This document shows positions 63,921 to 64,000 of a DNA stretch of 64,000 bases, piece by piece. The notes beneath the pieces are model-generated. The model was not told the origin of the DNA, ran no database searches, and was given only the letters and a program-made list of their open reading frames with translations. Origin of the DNA: Beijerinckiaceae bacterium (lineage in GTDB: Bacteria; Pseudomonadota; Alphaproteobacteria; Rhizobiales; Beijerinckiaceae); assembly GCA_027531565.1 (NCBI GenBank), contig JAPZSB010000002.1:62001-126000 (forward strand), read 5' to 3'. Within the stretch, counting starts at the first letter, position 1. Each line of letters starts with the position of its first letter. The position numbers were made by a program, and so were the translations under genes.

Positions 63921-64000
63921 GGGTGACCTCACCGGGACGATGCGCCCAGCCTAGGACGACTTTCCAAAAACCGGAACGGTTTTGATGGCTCTCGCCTGTC

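Overview
The window is ordinary, densely packed chromosome of a GC-rich Gram-negative alphaproteobacterium. The evidence is the block hemE-hemJ-rho-mnmE-mnmG-rsmG-parA-parB with holA-lptE-leuS convergent to it, two parS sites of the alphaproteobacterial/general type, a single-gene ccmABCDG block beside ftsY and ispZ, the glnK-amt pair, and Lpt/Lol envelope genes. The order is Rhodospirillales- or Rhizobiales-like; I cannot name a genus. I see no insertion sequence, prophage, CRISPR array, rRNA operon or foreign-looking island. Almost every base lies in or beside a recognisable gene, and the only gene-free gap above 300 bp is the glnK promoter region.

Layout: 0-8.7 kb (+) holds haem synthesis (hemE, hemJ), Rho, tRNA wobble-uridine modification (mnmE, mnmG), 16S methylation (rsmG) and chromosome partition (parA, parB, two parS). 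8.6-12.9 kb (-) is leuS-lptE-holA. 13-20 kb holds the yggS PLP protein, an L,D-transpeptidase, an orphan OmpR-type regulator with a cyclic-nucleotide-binding protein, xthA, lolA and ftsK. 20-22 kb is the ammonium module glnK-amt with a probable sigma-54 promoter and a strong terminator. 22-30 kb holds a TesB thioesterase, a UbiH-family hydroxylase, a cnoX-LON-Trm112 operon, a tRNA-editing protein, tRNA-Gly(GCC), a Cys-phosphatase, ppa, mtgA and a CitE-like lyase.

30-33 kb carries a bicarbonate module: an SbtA-type transporter, an SbtB-like P-II protein and a beta-carbonic anhydrase. 33-43 kb is more metabolic and variable: a GhrA-like reductase, metZ, a five-gene run (two SDRs, cupin, OsmC, rhodanese), an isolated TadG-like pilus/vWA protein, homogentisate dioxygenase and an exported dienelactone hydrolase. 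43-47.6 kb (-) is the translation/SRP block ffh-rpsP-rimM-[HAD phosphatase]-trmD-rplS. 47.8-64 kb holds a LysE exporter, two exported proteins, dapF-mtaB-ftsY, a FAH-family hydrolase, ispZ, ccmABCDG, aconitase acnA, an exported DUF1223 protein and gamma-glutamyltransferase.

The most notable unexplained structure is upstream of acnA. A 10-bp long-range stem encloses a second 8-bp stem, ends exactly at the Shine-Dalgarno sequence, and carries in its loop a perfect 6-base complement of that Shine-Dalgarno. This is the layout of a pseudoknot-type translational switch. Other points of interest are the SbtA/SbtB/carbonic anhydrase operon with 19-bp-period direct repeats in front of it, a HAD phosphatase inserted between rimM and trmD, a parS site embedded in the rsmG reading frame, and a near-consensus CtrA box before the orphan TadG gene.
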